A program made the translations under genes and the position numbers. A stretch of DNA of 9,986 nucleotides from Bacillota bacterium (GTDB lineage: Bacteria; Bacillota; Clostridia; Christensenellales; Aristaeellaceae), in NCBI GenBank assembly GCA_023416585.1, contig JAEZHM010000090.1:1-9986 (forward strand). The letters are read 5' to 3'. The notes beneath the pieces are model-generated. The model saw only the letters and a list, made by a program, of their open reading frames with translations. It was not told where the DNA came from and made no database searches. Of this stretch, positions 1-6,442 are shown piece by piece (position 1 is the stretch's first letter; each line of letters begins with the position of its first letter).

Positions 1-2346
1 GACGTGGGCCGTGCCCGCAGTGTAGCGGCGCTGGAGCAGGCCATGCTCGAGGACCAGCAAATTTTCCTGGTGGCCCAGATGGATGCGGACATCGACGAGC
101 CGTCTTTGTCCGACCTGTGCCGGGTGGGCACCATCGCCCATGTGAAGCAGGTTTTGAACCTGCCCGGCGACAGCATTCGCGTTTTGGTGGAAGGAAAGCT
201 GCGGGCCGTGCTGGAAGCAGTGGTGGAGGAAGACCCCTACATGGCCGCCGATGTGCGCCCTGTGCCCGAGCCGGACAAGGAAGAGAGCCTGGAATTGCAG
301 GCCCTGGTGCGCACGACCCATGAGTTTTTTGAGGAATATGCCAAGGCCAGCATGCGCATTTCACCCGAGACGCTGCGCTCAGTCAACGAGGTGGACAAGC
401 CGGATCAGCTGGCCGACATCATTGCCGCCAATGTTTTGACACATCTGGAGGACCGTCAGCAGATCCTGGAGGAAGTGAACGTAGCCAGACGGCTGGAGAC
501 ACTCTGTGGTATCCTGGCTCGTGAGACAGAGCTTGCTGCCGTGGAAAAGCAGGTTCAGGCCCGTATCAAAAAGCAAATTGAGAAAAATCAAAAGGACTAC
601 TACCTCAGGGAACAGATCAAGGCCATCCAGACAGAGCTTGGCGACAAGGAAGCCACAGATGTGGAGGACCTGAAGGATCGGGCAGCCCGAACGGATCTTA
701 ACCAGGAGGCCAGAGACAAGGTCAACCGGGAGTTGGAGCGGCTAAGCCGCATGGCCCCGGGTACGCCGGAGATAGGCGTCAGCCGTACGTATGTGGAGTG
801 GATTCTGGACCTTCCCTGGGGCAAGACCACCCCTGACAACCTGGACTTGAAGCGAGCACGCAGGATTCTGGCCGAGGATCATTACGGACTGGAAAAGGTA
901 AAGGAGCGTGTGATCGAATACCTGGCGGTACGCCGTATGAAAAACGATATGCGCGGACCTATTTTGTGCTTTGTCGGCCCGCCGGGAGTAGGCAAAACCT
1001 CCATCGTCCGTTCCATCGCAAGGGCTGTGGGCAGGAAATTTGTGCAAATGTCCCTGGGCGGCGTTCGTGACGAGGCTGAGATTCGTGGCCACCGGCGCAC
1101 GTATATCGGGGCCATTCCCGGCCGCATTATCTCCGGCCTTCGGCAGGCGGGAACCATGAATCCCGTGTTCCTGTTTGACGAAATCGACAAAATGTCCTCC
1201 GATTTCAGGGGTGATCCCGCATCCGCCATGCTGGAGGTATTGGATGCCGAACAGAACGGCGCTTTCCGCGATCATTATCTGGAACTGCCCTTTGACTTGA
1301 GCAAGGTCATGTTCATTACCACCGCCAACACGGCGGATACCATTCCCGCCCCGCTGTTGGACCGTATGGAAGTGATTGATGTTCCCAGCTATACGGAGGA
1401 GGAGAAGCTTCAAATCGCTAAGCGGCATCTATTGCCCAAGCAGATCAAGGAGCATGGCCTGGCTCCCAAATCCGTCAGGATGGGGGATGCCCCCATGCGG
1501 CTTGCTATCGAAGGTTATACCAGGGAGGCCGGCGTGCGCCGCCTGGAGCGTGTGCTCGCACGAATCGTCCGCAAAGCCGCAGTGCAGATGCTGGATACCA
1601 ATACACAAGAAGTGCACATGACGCCATCTTTGGTGAAGGAATATCTGGGAGCACAACGGTATCTGCGCGATCTGCCTGAGAAGGAGCCGAGAGTCGGCGT
1701 TGTCAACGGCTTGGCCTATACGACGGTGGGCGGCGAACTGCTGGCGGTGGAATGCACCATCATGCAGGGTGCGGGCGGCATGCAGCTGACCGGCCAGCTT
1801 GGCGACGTGATGAAGGAAAGCGGCCGGGCAGCGCTGTCATGGGTGCGTGCCCATACGCAAATGCTGGGCATTGCCCCCGACTTTTACAAGCTGGACGATA
1901 TTCACATTCATGTTCCGGAAGGAGCGGTGCCCAAGGATGGCCCCTCCGCCGGCGTGACCATGACCACCGCACTGGTGTCGGCATTAACGGGTATTCCCGT
2001 CAGGCAGGATATTGCCATGACCGGGGAGATCACGCTTCGCGGCCGTGTGCTGCCCATCGGCGGGTTGAAGGAAAAAACCCTGGCCGCTTACCGGGCAGGC
2101 ATCCGTACGCTGATCATCCCCAAGGAAAACGATAAGGACCTGGAGGAAATTCCGGCCCATGTATTAAAACTGTTCAGGGTGGTGAAGGTATCCACGCTGG
2201 ATGAAGTGCTGGCGGTGGCCCTGACGCAAAAACCGGTTCCGTATCAACCTTCTCCCGAAGCAATAAAGCCTGAGGTCCCGGCGGAACTCAGCATGGCAGG
2301 AACGTCCGGTCCGGCAGTCCGGCCTGATGTGCGGGCAGGGGTATAA
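1..2346 (+). CDS. lon: ATP-dependent protease Lon, 5'-truncated by window edge
   Basis: Lon is a cytoplasmic homohexameric AAA+ serine protease that unfolds and degrades damaged and regulatory proteins. The reading frame is open from base 1 and enters inside the N-terminal substrate-binding domain. By comparison with the family about 20 residues are missing, so the GTG at 4 is not the real start. Numbering residues from that GTG: LON N-domain to about 180; a charged helical/coiled-coil stretch (KKQIEKNQKDYYLREQIKAI) near 190-210; Walker A GPPGVGKTS at 325-333; Walker B FLFDEID near 389-395; and the C-terminal protease domain with catalytic Ser648 in PKDGPSAG and Lys691 in GGLKEK. These are 43 residues apart, as in E. 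coli Lon (S679/K722). A proline-rich tail of about 35 residues follows the protease domain. The stop lies one base before the ysxC start, so the two are probably co-transcribed and translationally coupled, as in Bacillus lonA-ysxC. The family assignment is certain. Confidence 0.98.
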   Translation, partial: DVGRARSVAALEQAMLEDQQIFLVAQMDADIDEPSLSDLCRVGTIAHVKQVLNLPGDSIRVLVEGKLRAVLEAVVEEDPYMAADVRPVPEPDKEESLELQALVRTTHEFFEEYAKASMRISPETLRSVNEVDKPDQLADIIAANVLTHLEDRQQILEEVNVARRLETLCGILARETELAAVEKQVQARIKKQIEKNQKDYYLREQIKAIQTELGDKEATDVEDLKDRAARTDLNQEARDKVNRELERLSRMAPGTPEIGVSRTYVEWILDLPWGKTTPDNLDLKRARRILAEDHYGLEKVKERVIEYLAVRRMKNDMRGPILCFVGPPGVGKTSIVRSIARAVGRKFVQMSLGGVRDEAEIRGHRRTYIGAIPGRIISGLRQAGTMNPVFLFDEIDKMSSDFRGDPASAMLEVLDAEQNGAFRDHYLELPFDLSKVMFITTANTADTIPAPLLDRMEVIDVPSYTEEEKLQIAKRHLLPKQIKEHGLAPKSVRMGDAPMRLAIEGYTREAGVRRLERVLARIVRKAAVQMLDTNTQEVHMTPSLVKEYLGAQRYLRDLPEKEPRVGVVNGLAYTTVGGELLAVECTIMQGAGGMQLTGQLGDVMKESGRAALSWVRAHTQMLGIAPDFYKLDDIHIHVPEGAVPKDGPSAGVTMTTALVSALTGIPVRQDIAMTGEITLRGRVLPIGGLKEKTLAAYRAGIRTLIIPKENDKDLEEIPAHVLKLFRVVKVSTLDEVLAVALTQKPVPYQPSPEAIKPEVPAELSMAGTSGPAVRPDVRAGV

Positions 2347-2347
2347 C

Positions 2348-2977
2348 ATGGAAATAAACCGTGCGGAGTTTGTTGTAAGCCTGCCAGGATACGGGCCCTT
2401 TTCCGGAGAAGGGCTTCCCCAGATTGCCGTGGCAGGCAGGAGCAACGTGGGCAAAAGCTCACTCATCAACTGTCTTTGCCAAAGGCGCGGTTTGGCCAAA
2501 ACAAGCTCCACCCCGGGCAAGACCAGGCTGATCAATGTGTTTCTGATCAACGACGCATTTCATCTCATCGACCTTCCGGGCTATGGTTTTGCCAAGGTGG
2601 ACAAGGGGGAAAAGGTTCGCTGGGGAAAAATGATGGAGGGCTATTTCACTTCCGCGCCCGCCCTTTTGCATGTATTCCACCTGGTGGACATCCGCCATGA
2701 GCCAACGATGGACGACCGGGATATGAACGGCTATCTTCGGGCGATGAACATCCCCTTCACCGTAATCGCCACCAAGGCCGACAAGATCAGCCGCGGTGCC
2801 CGCATGAAGTACATTGCGCCCATCTGCCGCGCGCTTTTGGTACAGCCCTGGGAGATCATCCCTTTCTCCAGCGAAAGCAAGGCCGGACGGGAGGAATTGC
2901 TCAAAGCGCTGGAAAAAATCCTGATGCCGCAAACCCCTTCCGTTCAAATTGTGGAAGAAGCAGCGGTTTTGGAATGA
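2348..2977 (+). CDS. ysxC: Ribosome biogenesis GTP-binding protein YsxC/EngB
   Basis: A 209-residue TrmE-Era-EngA-EngB-type GTPase required for late assembly of the large ribosomal subunit. All G motifs are visible: G1 GRSNVGKSS at 30-38, G2-region TPGKT at 55-59, G3 DLPGYG at 75-80, G4 TKAD at 142-145 and a G5-like SSES near the C-terminus. The family signature DIRHEP is at 114-119. An in-frame ATG exists at 2327, inside lon. I chose 2348 because MEINRAEFVVS matches the usual YsxC N-terminus, the length is typical, and an AGGGG stretch lies about 6 bases upstream. Only one base separates it from the lon stop. The protein ends with a short unrelated-looking tail (SVQIVEEAAVLE). It is followed by non-coding repeat DNA, so it is probably the last gene of the lon transcript. 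Confidence 0.97.
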   Translation: MEINRAEFVVSLPGYGPFSGEGLPQIAVAGRSNVGKSSLINCLCQRRGLAKTSSTPGKTRLINVFLINDAFHLIDLPGYGFAKVDKGEKVRWGKMMEGYFTSAPALLHVFHLVDIRHEPTMDDRDMNGYLRAMNIPFTVIATKADKISRGARMKYIAPICRALLVQPWEIIPFSSESKAGREELLKALEKILMPQTPSVQIVEEAAVLE

Positions 2978-2992
2978 AATATCCTCACCCTG

Positions 2993-3196
2993 GGAATTAT
3001 TTCCGTGGAGGGAGGAGCAACGAGGGGGCTTTAGCCCCCTCGTTTGCAAATCCGAAACCAGCGACATGTGCGGTGGTTTCGGAAGGATTTCGCAGAAATC
3101 CTATCCTTACACGGTTTCCTGGCCGTATGCCTTGCACCACCCAAGCGCAGCGCGGGATGGTGCGTACGGCATACAAGGTATCCGTTAAGAGGAGGC
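2993..3196 (+). repeat. Structured intergenic repeat, copy A (four hairpins)
   Basis: Directly downstream of ysxC lies a non-coding element built of consecutive dyads. Hairpin 1 (3019-3044) has a perfect 12-bp stem, aacgagggggct / agccccctcgtt. Hairpin 2 (3051-3083) has a 10-bp stem, tccgaaacca / tggtttcgga. Hairpin 3 (3084-3102) has an 8-bp stem, aggatttc / gaaatcct. Hairpin 4 (about 3111-3185) has an imperfect outer stem, then gtatgcc (3125-3131) with ggcatac (3168-3174), and gcacca (3134-3139) with tggtgc (3158-3163). A second copy with the same order of hairpins lies at 5262-5445. The block 3103-3131 matches 5353-5381 at 27 of 29 bases. Hairpin 1 is terminator-like but lacks a good T-run. 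I do not recognise a named family. The ends are approximate and set by where similarity to copy B fades. Confidence 0.8.
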
Positions 3197-3256
3197 GCAG
3201 TGTTCATTAGCCGTTCTTATGCGAAAGAACACTGCACCAGGCGCCGGATAGGTGCA
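3197..3256 (+). other. Dyad-rich leader upstream of the unknown gene at 3305
   Basis: Two inverted repeats sit between repeat copy A and the next gene. One is gcagtgttc (3197-3205) with gaacactgc (3227-3235), a perfect 9-bp stem with a 21-base loop. The other is tgcacc (3233-3238) with ggtgca (3251-3256). They share bases 3233-3235, so if transcribed they cannot both form fully. This is not part of the similarity to copy B. No recognisable riboswitch, no T-run and no convincing promoter were seen in 3197-3290. It may be a leader of the downstream gene or the edge of the upstream repeat. Confidence 0.4.
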
Positions 3257-3304
3257 TAGCATGGAGTAGCCCCAGGAAGGCTTTTATGACAGGAGGAGTA
3301 TTCC

Positions 3305-3703
3305 ATGCGCCTTGCAGAAGCCATACGGCAGCCTGCGCTTTTGCGCAGCGAAGCGGTTTTGCTGCCTGCCCTGCCAGGTGAAAACGTCCGTGCGGCGCTT
3401 TCCCAGGTCAGGTCCAAAGATAAGAACATCCGGGTCGATGAGGCGTCCTTCCGCCCGGTGGAACCGACAATGGCGACGAATGTCCGGTCAGGCCGGCAAA
3501 TGCAGCAGGCCATGAACACCACGGGCTCCATGGCCGGACGTGCCATTTTGCAGCAGGTAGGCGCTCCATACGGAAACGCCGTCCCGAACATCCGGCAGAA
3601 TGTGCGCTATAACGGCGGGTACGTGAACGCGGCTCCTATGCAAAGCAGGGTATCGGCTCCGGTGACCGGGGCTGGCGCCGGCACAGGCACAGCCGAAACA
3701 TGA
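3305..3703 (+). CDS. Hypothetical protein, 132 residues, family not recognised
   Basis: An intact frame with a very good ribosome binding site: AGGAGG at 3291-3296, eight bases before the ATG. That is the main reason to believe it. The product has no signal peptide, no membrane segment and no cysteines. It is basic with arginine used far more than lysine. The first 50 residues look helical and ordered (alternating hydrophobic and charged). The second half is rich in Gln, Asn, Gly, Ala and Met with little predicted order, ending in an Ala-Gly-Thr run (TGAGAGTGTAET). I see no catalytic motif. It is isolated: non-coding repeat DNA lies upstream and a convergent gene downstream. No function is assigned. 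A lineage-specific small protein is the most likely status. Confidence 0.6.
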   Translation: MRLAEAIRQPALLRSEAVLLPALPGENVRAALSQVRSKDKNIRVDEASFRPVEPTMATNVRSGRQMQQAMNTTGSMAGRAILQQVGAPYGNAVPNIRQNVRYNGGYVNAAPMQSRVSAPVTGAGAGTGTAET

Positions 3704-3715
3704 AAGAGCGGCCCC

Positions 3716-3754
3716 TCCGCCCCGGAAAGGTGTTGGTACCTTCTCCGAGGCGGA
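3716..3754. terminator. Possible hairpin between convergent genes
   Basis: The 73-base gap between the unknown gene (plus strand) and the CAP-domain gene (minus strand) can fold as tccgcc (3716-3721) with ggcgga (3749-3754). Inside this, gga-aaggt (3724-3731) pairs with acctt-c-tcc (3738-3746), with one bulge. Its position between two converging stops fits a shared terminator. Neither strand has a clear T-run after the stem, so this is weak. Confidence 0.3.
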
Positions 3755-3776
3755 TATGGGCCGTGATTTCGAATCG

Positions 3777-4685
3777 TTACCGTACAAAGATCTGGGTTAC
3801 ATAAACAAAGCCGTTTTTGTCAAAACATACCCCGATGCCCATTTTGGTCCACTGGCTGCCAAGGATGTTTCTGCGGTGGCCGTCGCTGGACATGAAGGCT
3901 GCCTGAGCCTTTGTTACGTTGGCATGGTGCGCAATGTTCTCGCCCCAGCCGGAAAACTTGTAGCCATTGCTGCGCAGAAGATCGCCTGCGTTGCCCAGGG
4001 TGGGGGATTGATGCGCAAAGTAATTGTTCTGGAACATATCTGTGGATTTGATGCGGGCGATGCGGCAAAGCTCGGGGTCTAGCTTCAGGGCGGACAAGCC
4101 ATTGTTTGCCCGGTCCTGATTCAGTAAATTTGCGTTTAACTGCTCTTGCGCAGAGACAGAAACAGGAGTATAATTGTCGGGCGCCGTAGGAGCAGGCGTG
4201 GGCTTCGCCGTAGGAACGGCCGTGGGCTTTGCGGTTGGAGCCGTCGTTGGCGCAGTAGTGGGAACCGCGGTGGGCAATGCTGTTGGTGCATTGGTGGGAG
4301 CCGATGTAGGAACTGCAGTGGGAGCTGCAGTGGGAGCCGCCGTGGGTTTGGGAGCCGGTGTCTTTGCATTGGGGCAGGGTTGGCCGTTAGGGTTATTATC
4401 GATGATCCACATGGTGCCTTTACCGCTGCCATTTCCGCTGTAGTTTACATTGCCCTTGCCGCTGTTGGATACGGAGGCGGGGCAGGGAGTTGCTTGGGTA
4501 GCGGAGCCATTATTCCCGGCAGTGTCGTTTGGAACTGGGGTCGCCTTGTTTTTGCAGGGCGGGGTGTTCACAATGTACCAGCCTGAGGAATTGAATTGTG
4601 AGGTTGGTCCGCTGGCTGCCAGGGCAGTGCTGGCCGCGAATAAGACGATCAAGATGAGGACGGCTGCGATTTGCTTTCGGTTCAT
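3777..4685 (-). CDS. Secreted CAP/SCP-domain protein (YkwD-like) with Pro-Thr linker
   Basis: A 302-residue exported protein. I chose the ATG at 4685 because AGGAGG (4692-4697 on the minus strand) lies six bases upstream and the new N-terminus is a textbook signal peptide: MNRKQ, hydrophobic core to about 18, cleavage near ALA at 21-23. A longer in-frame ATG at 4844 would add 53 residues that bury this signal and is rejected. After the signal come a Ser/Asn/Gly-rich region (25-108), a Pro-Thr-Ala linker (109-169) and a C-terminal CAP domain (about 180-302, Pfam CAP/SCP type). CAP hallmarks are NNYFAHQSP with His225, GENIA with Glu249, and SSDGHRRNIL with His270. The family's molecular role in bacteria is poorly defined; some members bind metal, sterol or cell-wall-related ligands. 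There is no LPXTG or other anchor, so it is probably released or loosely wall-bound. The unit is monocistronic and divergent from the zinc-ribbon gene. Confidence 0.9.
   Translation of the reverse strand: MNRKQIAAVLILIVLFAASTALAASGPTSQFNSSGWYIVNTPPCKNKATPVPNDTAGNNGSATQATPCPASVSNSGKGNVNYSGNGSGKGTMWIIDNNPNGQPCPNAKTPAPKPTAAPTAAPTAVPTSAPTNAPTALPTAVPTTAPTTAPTAKPTAVPTAKPTPAPTAPDNYTPVSVSAQEQLNANLLNQDRANNGLSALKLDPELCRIARIKSTDMFQNNYFAHQSPTLGNAGDLLRSNGYKFSGWGENIAHHANVTKAQAAFMSSDGHRRNILGSQWTKMGIGVCFDKNGFVYVTQIFVR
4179..4361 (-). repeat. Degenerate 12-bp tandem repeat encoding the Pro-Thr-Ala linker
   Basis: Within the CAP-domain gene, residues 109-169 are about fifteen successive four-residue units of the form P-T-A-x (with T, S, K, V or L in the variable position). 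The DNA shows matching degenerate 12-base periodicity. Such linkers are extended, often glycosylated spacers in secreted Firmicutes proteins. The unit number is probably variable between strains through slippage or recombination (inference). Confidence 0.8.
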
Positions 4686-4731
4686 AAGACACCTCCTAAA
4701 TGTTACGACTTTGTGTCGCTTGAGTAATGCA

Positions 4732-4760
4732 ATCGTAATACGGTTTTCAAGTTTATTCAA
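4732..4760 (-). promoter_or_regulatory. Possible promoter of the CAP-domain gene
   Basis: Read on the minus strand, TTGAAT (4755-4760) and TACGAT (4732-4737) are separated by exactly 17 bases. They lie about 47 bases upstream of the CAP-gene start. Both hexamers match the sigma-A consensus at four of six positions, so the call rests mainly on spacing and position. Confidence 0.4.
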
Positions 4761-4765
4761 CAAAA

Positions 4766-4794
4766 TTGGCAGGAAACTGGCAAGGAAATATAAT
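4766..4794 (+). promoter_or_regulatory. Sigma-A-type promoter of the zinc-ribbon gene
   Basis: TTGGCA (4766-4771), a 17-base spacer and a perfect TATAAT (4789-4794). Transcription would start near 4801, giving a leader of about 40 bases with AAGGAGG before the ATG. The -35 element begins only five bases from the -35 of the opposing CAP-gene promoter, so the two polymerases would bind back to back. Confidence 0.75.
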
Positions 4795-4842
4795 CCAATC
4801 CGTCTAATAGGAAGTACATGCCCGCAAATTAAGGAGGATGTC

Positions 4843-5253
4843 ATGATGAACTTGGTAAAGTGCCCGCGCTGCGATCTGAACTATATTCAGGAAGGAGAAA
4901 AGTACTGTAAAGTATGCCTTCGGGAAATGAAGGGCGAGCAGCCCCGCGAAGAACTGGAACTCTGCTCTGTATGCAATGAGGCCCCGGCCCTTCCCGGTAA
5001 GGATGTATGTCTTTTCTGCCTGAAGGAACTCAACGGGAGCGGGCATGAGGACGACAGCGATTCTCCTGAGATCATGGATGAGGCCAGCCTGTCCATTGAT
5101 CCCGTGAGCACAATGGATGAGATTATACCTGAAGTGGATGAGGATATACCTGAACGTGAATTTGGGGAGATTGAAAGCGAATTGTCCCTGGAAAGCGTGC
5201 GGGAGGATGAGGAAGAGGAGCAGGAGGACGACGAGGAGGAAGAAGAGGAATAA
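4843..5253 (+). CDS. Small tandem zinc-ribbon protein with polyacidic C-terminal tail
   Basis: A 136-residue predicted cytoplasmic protein. AAGGAGG (4831-4837) lies five bases before the ATG at 4843; a second ATG at 4846 is an equally possible start. Two cysteine knuckle pairs with identical spacing are present. C7-x2-C10-x11-C22-x2-C25 and C41-x2-C44-x11-C56-x2-C59 are followed by similar helices (LREMKGE and LKELNGS), so the N-terminal half is a duplicated unit of about 34 residues, each expected to bind one zinc. From residue 66 on, the chain is acidic and probably disordered; 15 of the last 16 residues (121-136) are Glu or Asp. The layout resembles proteins that touch transcription or translation machinery, and the tail recalls RNA polymerase delta only in composition. 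No family was recognised and no function is assigned. It has its own promoter, and repeat copy B follows its stop. Confidence 0.85.
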   Translation: MMNLVKCPRCDLNYIQEGEKYCKVCLREMKGEQPREELELCSVCNEAPALPGKDVCLFCLKELNGSGHEDDSDSPEIMDEASLSIDPVSTMDEIIPEVDEDIPEREFGEIESELSLESVREDEEEEQEDDEEEEEE

Positions 5254-5261
5254 TGCTGGCC

Positions 5262-5445
5262 AATTCACGGGGAGAAATGAGGGGCGCAGCGCCCTCATTT
5301 AAAAATCGTCTCAGCCGGCTTTGCCGGCTGGGCGGGGTTTGCGAAGCAAACAATCCTTACACGATTTCCTTGCCGTATGCCCAGCGCACCGGCTCGCATT
5401 ATGCGGGCCGGTGCGCTGGGTTACAAGGAAATCGTGAGGAGCTCT
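5262..5445 (+). repeat. Structured intergenic repeat, copy B (four hairpins)
   Basis: The second copy of the element seen at 2993-3196, again immediately 3' of a gene. Hairpin 1 (5275-5300) is aaatgaggg / ccctcattt around a GCGC-containing loop. Hairpin 2 (5312-5330) has a perfect 8-bp stem, cagccggc / gccggctg. Hairpin 3 (5337-5351) is gtttgc / gcaaac with a 3-base loop. Hairpin 4 (5360-5436) has a perfect 13-bp outer stem, cacgatttccttg / caaggaaatcgtg, and a perfect 14-bp inner stem, cccagcgcaccggc (5380-5393) / gccggtgcgctggg (5407-5420). Order and positions of the hairpins match copy A, while most stem sequences differ. A frame runs through it but lacks a ribosome binding site. Confidence 0.8.
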
Positions 5446-5470
5446 AAAAAATGACGGGATGTCATTTTTT
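5446..5470. terminator. AT-rich symmetrical hairpin, possible bidirectional terminator
   Basis: A perfect 10-bp inverted repeat, aaaaaatgac (5446-5455) and gtcatttttt (5461-5470), with loop gggat. It gives a T-run on either strand, as in bidirectional intrinsic terminators, but only four non-A/T-tract pairs hold the stem, so strength is doubtful. It ends 16 bases before the phosphoesterase start. That leaves no room for a promoter after it. Confidence 0.4.
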
Positions 5471-5486
5471 CGAAAAGTGAGGAAGC

Positions 5487-6221
5487 ATGACCATCTTTGC
5501 TATTGGTGATTTGCACCTGCCCGGCGGGGATACAAAGCCCATGGATGTCTTTGGCAGCCATTGGGAGAACCATTTTGAGAAGATTACGGCCGATTGGCGG
5601 AGACGTGTTGAACCATCCGACCTGGTGCTGCTGCCAGGCGATATAAGCTGGGCTATGCGCTTTAACGATGCTCTGCCGGACCTTATGGCCATCGGCGAGC
5701 TTCCGGGGCAAAAGGTGCTTTTACGGGGCAATCACGATTACTGGTGGGGGACAATTACAAGGCTTCGGGAAGCACTGCCCAAAGGTATGTATGCCCTTCA
5801 AAACGATTCGCTGGTGATTGGCAATTATGTGATCTGTGGAACCCGGGGCTGGTTGCTTCCTGGTGAGAATGGGCTGGACTCTGAGGACATGCGCATCTAT
5901 CAGCGGGAACTGATGCGTTTTGAAATGTCGCTTCAGGATGCACAAAGGAAAGCGCCAAACCTTCAAAAGCTGGCGATGCTGCATTATCCACCCTTCAACG
6001 AACGCCGTGATCCATCTGGCTTTACGGAATTGATGGAACGTTATGGTGTTTCCGATGTGGTTTATGGTCACCTGCATGGGCCGGGTCTCAGGGGGGGATA
6101 TACAGGGATGTGGCGTAACATACGCTGTTACCTTGTTTCCTGCGATGCCTTGGGCTTTGAACTGTTGAACATGACGGAAATGTCCGCAGACATGCAAAAG
6201 ATACAGTCTGCTGAAAATTAA
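5487..6221 (+). CDS. Calcineurin-like metallophosphoesterase
   Basis: A 244-residue cytoplasmic protein with the full set of binuclear metallophosphoesterase motifs: GDLH (7-10), GDISWAM (51-57), GNHDYWW (81-87), MLHYPP (164-169) and GHLHG (194-198). These supply Asp8, His10, Asp52, Asn82, His166, His195 and His197 as the expected metal ligands. The GDISW and GNHDYWW variants are typical of a stand-alone bacterial subgroup whose substrate is not established, so only phosphodiester or phosphomonoester hydrolysis can be inferred. There is no signal peptide. The ATG at 5487 follows GTGAGGA at 5477-5483. The upstream neighbour is repeat copy B plus an AT-rich hairpin. Downstream, a strong terminator isolates the gene from the mraZ operon. 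Confidence 0.93.
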   Translation: MTIFAIGDLHLPGGDTKPMDVFGSHWENHFEKITADWRRRVEPSDLVLLPGDISWAMRFNDALPDLMAIGELPGQKVLLRGNHDYWWGTITRLREALPKGMYALQNDSLVIGNYVICGTRGWLLPGENGLDSEDMRIYQRELMRFEMSLQDAQRKAPNLQKLAMLHYPPFNERRDPSGFTELMERYGVSDVVYGHLHGPGLRGGYTGMWRNIRCYLVSCDALGFELLNMTEMSADMQKIQSAEN

Positions 6222-6314
6222 TCTTTTTGCTGGCACTGTAAAAAAATATACGGATAATCTTCATTCATTTTTCACAAAAAATCAGTCATTTTGAGGAAAT
6301 GCCAGAAAATCATG

Positions 6315-6344
6315 GCGCCCGAGTCAAAATCGGGCGCTTTTTTT
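6315..6344 (+). terminator. Rho-independent terminator after the phosphoesterase gene
   Basis: A perfect 8-bp GC-rich stem, gcgcccga (6315-6322) and tcgggcgc (6330-6337), loop gtcaaaa, followed by seven T. This is a textbook intrinsic terminator on the plus strand. It lies about 95 bases after the stop, beyond an AT-rich stretch (6222-6314) in which I see no gene or clear signal. It separates this transcript from the dcw operon. Confidence 0.92.
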
Positions 6345-6442
6345 ATACTTCTCGTTTCACAAATGCGAACATAATTTCTCAAAACATGGCTAAATATTAC
6401 ATAATTGTTAAGTGTGATTGGAAAAAATATTTCGCCCGGGAA

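Noticed and set aside
742..1428. A 228-codon minus-strand frame inside lon
   Set aside because: It is a shadow of the Walker A/B coding region, without its own ribosome binding site or recognisable domain.
2993..3196. Interpreting the intergenic repeat as a CRISPR array or IS element
   Set aside because: There are no regularly spaced identical repeats with unique spacers, no transposase and no target-site duplication. The structure is a series of different hairpins.
2974..3210. A 78-codon frame overlapping the ysxC stop by four bases
   Set aside because: It is entirely repeat copy A read as protein. It has no convincing ribosome binding site, and the equivalent frame in copy B differs in context; hairpins explain the DNA better.
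4174..4443. An 89-codon plus-strand frame of Val/Gly/Ala repeats
   Set aside because: It is the antisense reading of the Pro-Thr-Ala linker; low complexity and no ribosome binding site.
4450..4842. N-terminal extension of the zinc-ribbon frame to 4450
   Set aside because: It would run antisense through the CAP gene and across its own promoter; AAGGAGG and TATAAT support a start at 4843.
4686..4844. N-terminal extension of the CAP-domain gene to an ATG at 4844
   Set aside because: It would place 53 residues before a clear signal peptide and cross the opposing promoter; AGGAGG supports the start at 4685.
5253..5447. A 64-codon frame through repeat copy B with a peptide resembling one in copy A
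   Set aside because: The similarity is a by-product of the repeated DNA. Long palindromes fill the frame and no ribosome binding site is seen. Such frames are likely to appear as spurious proteins in databases.
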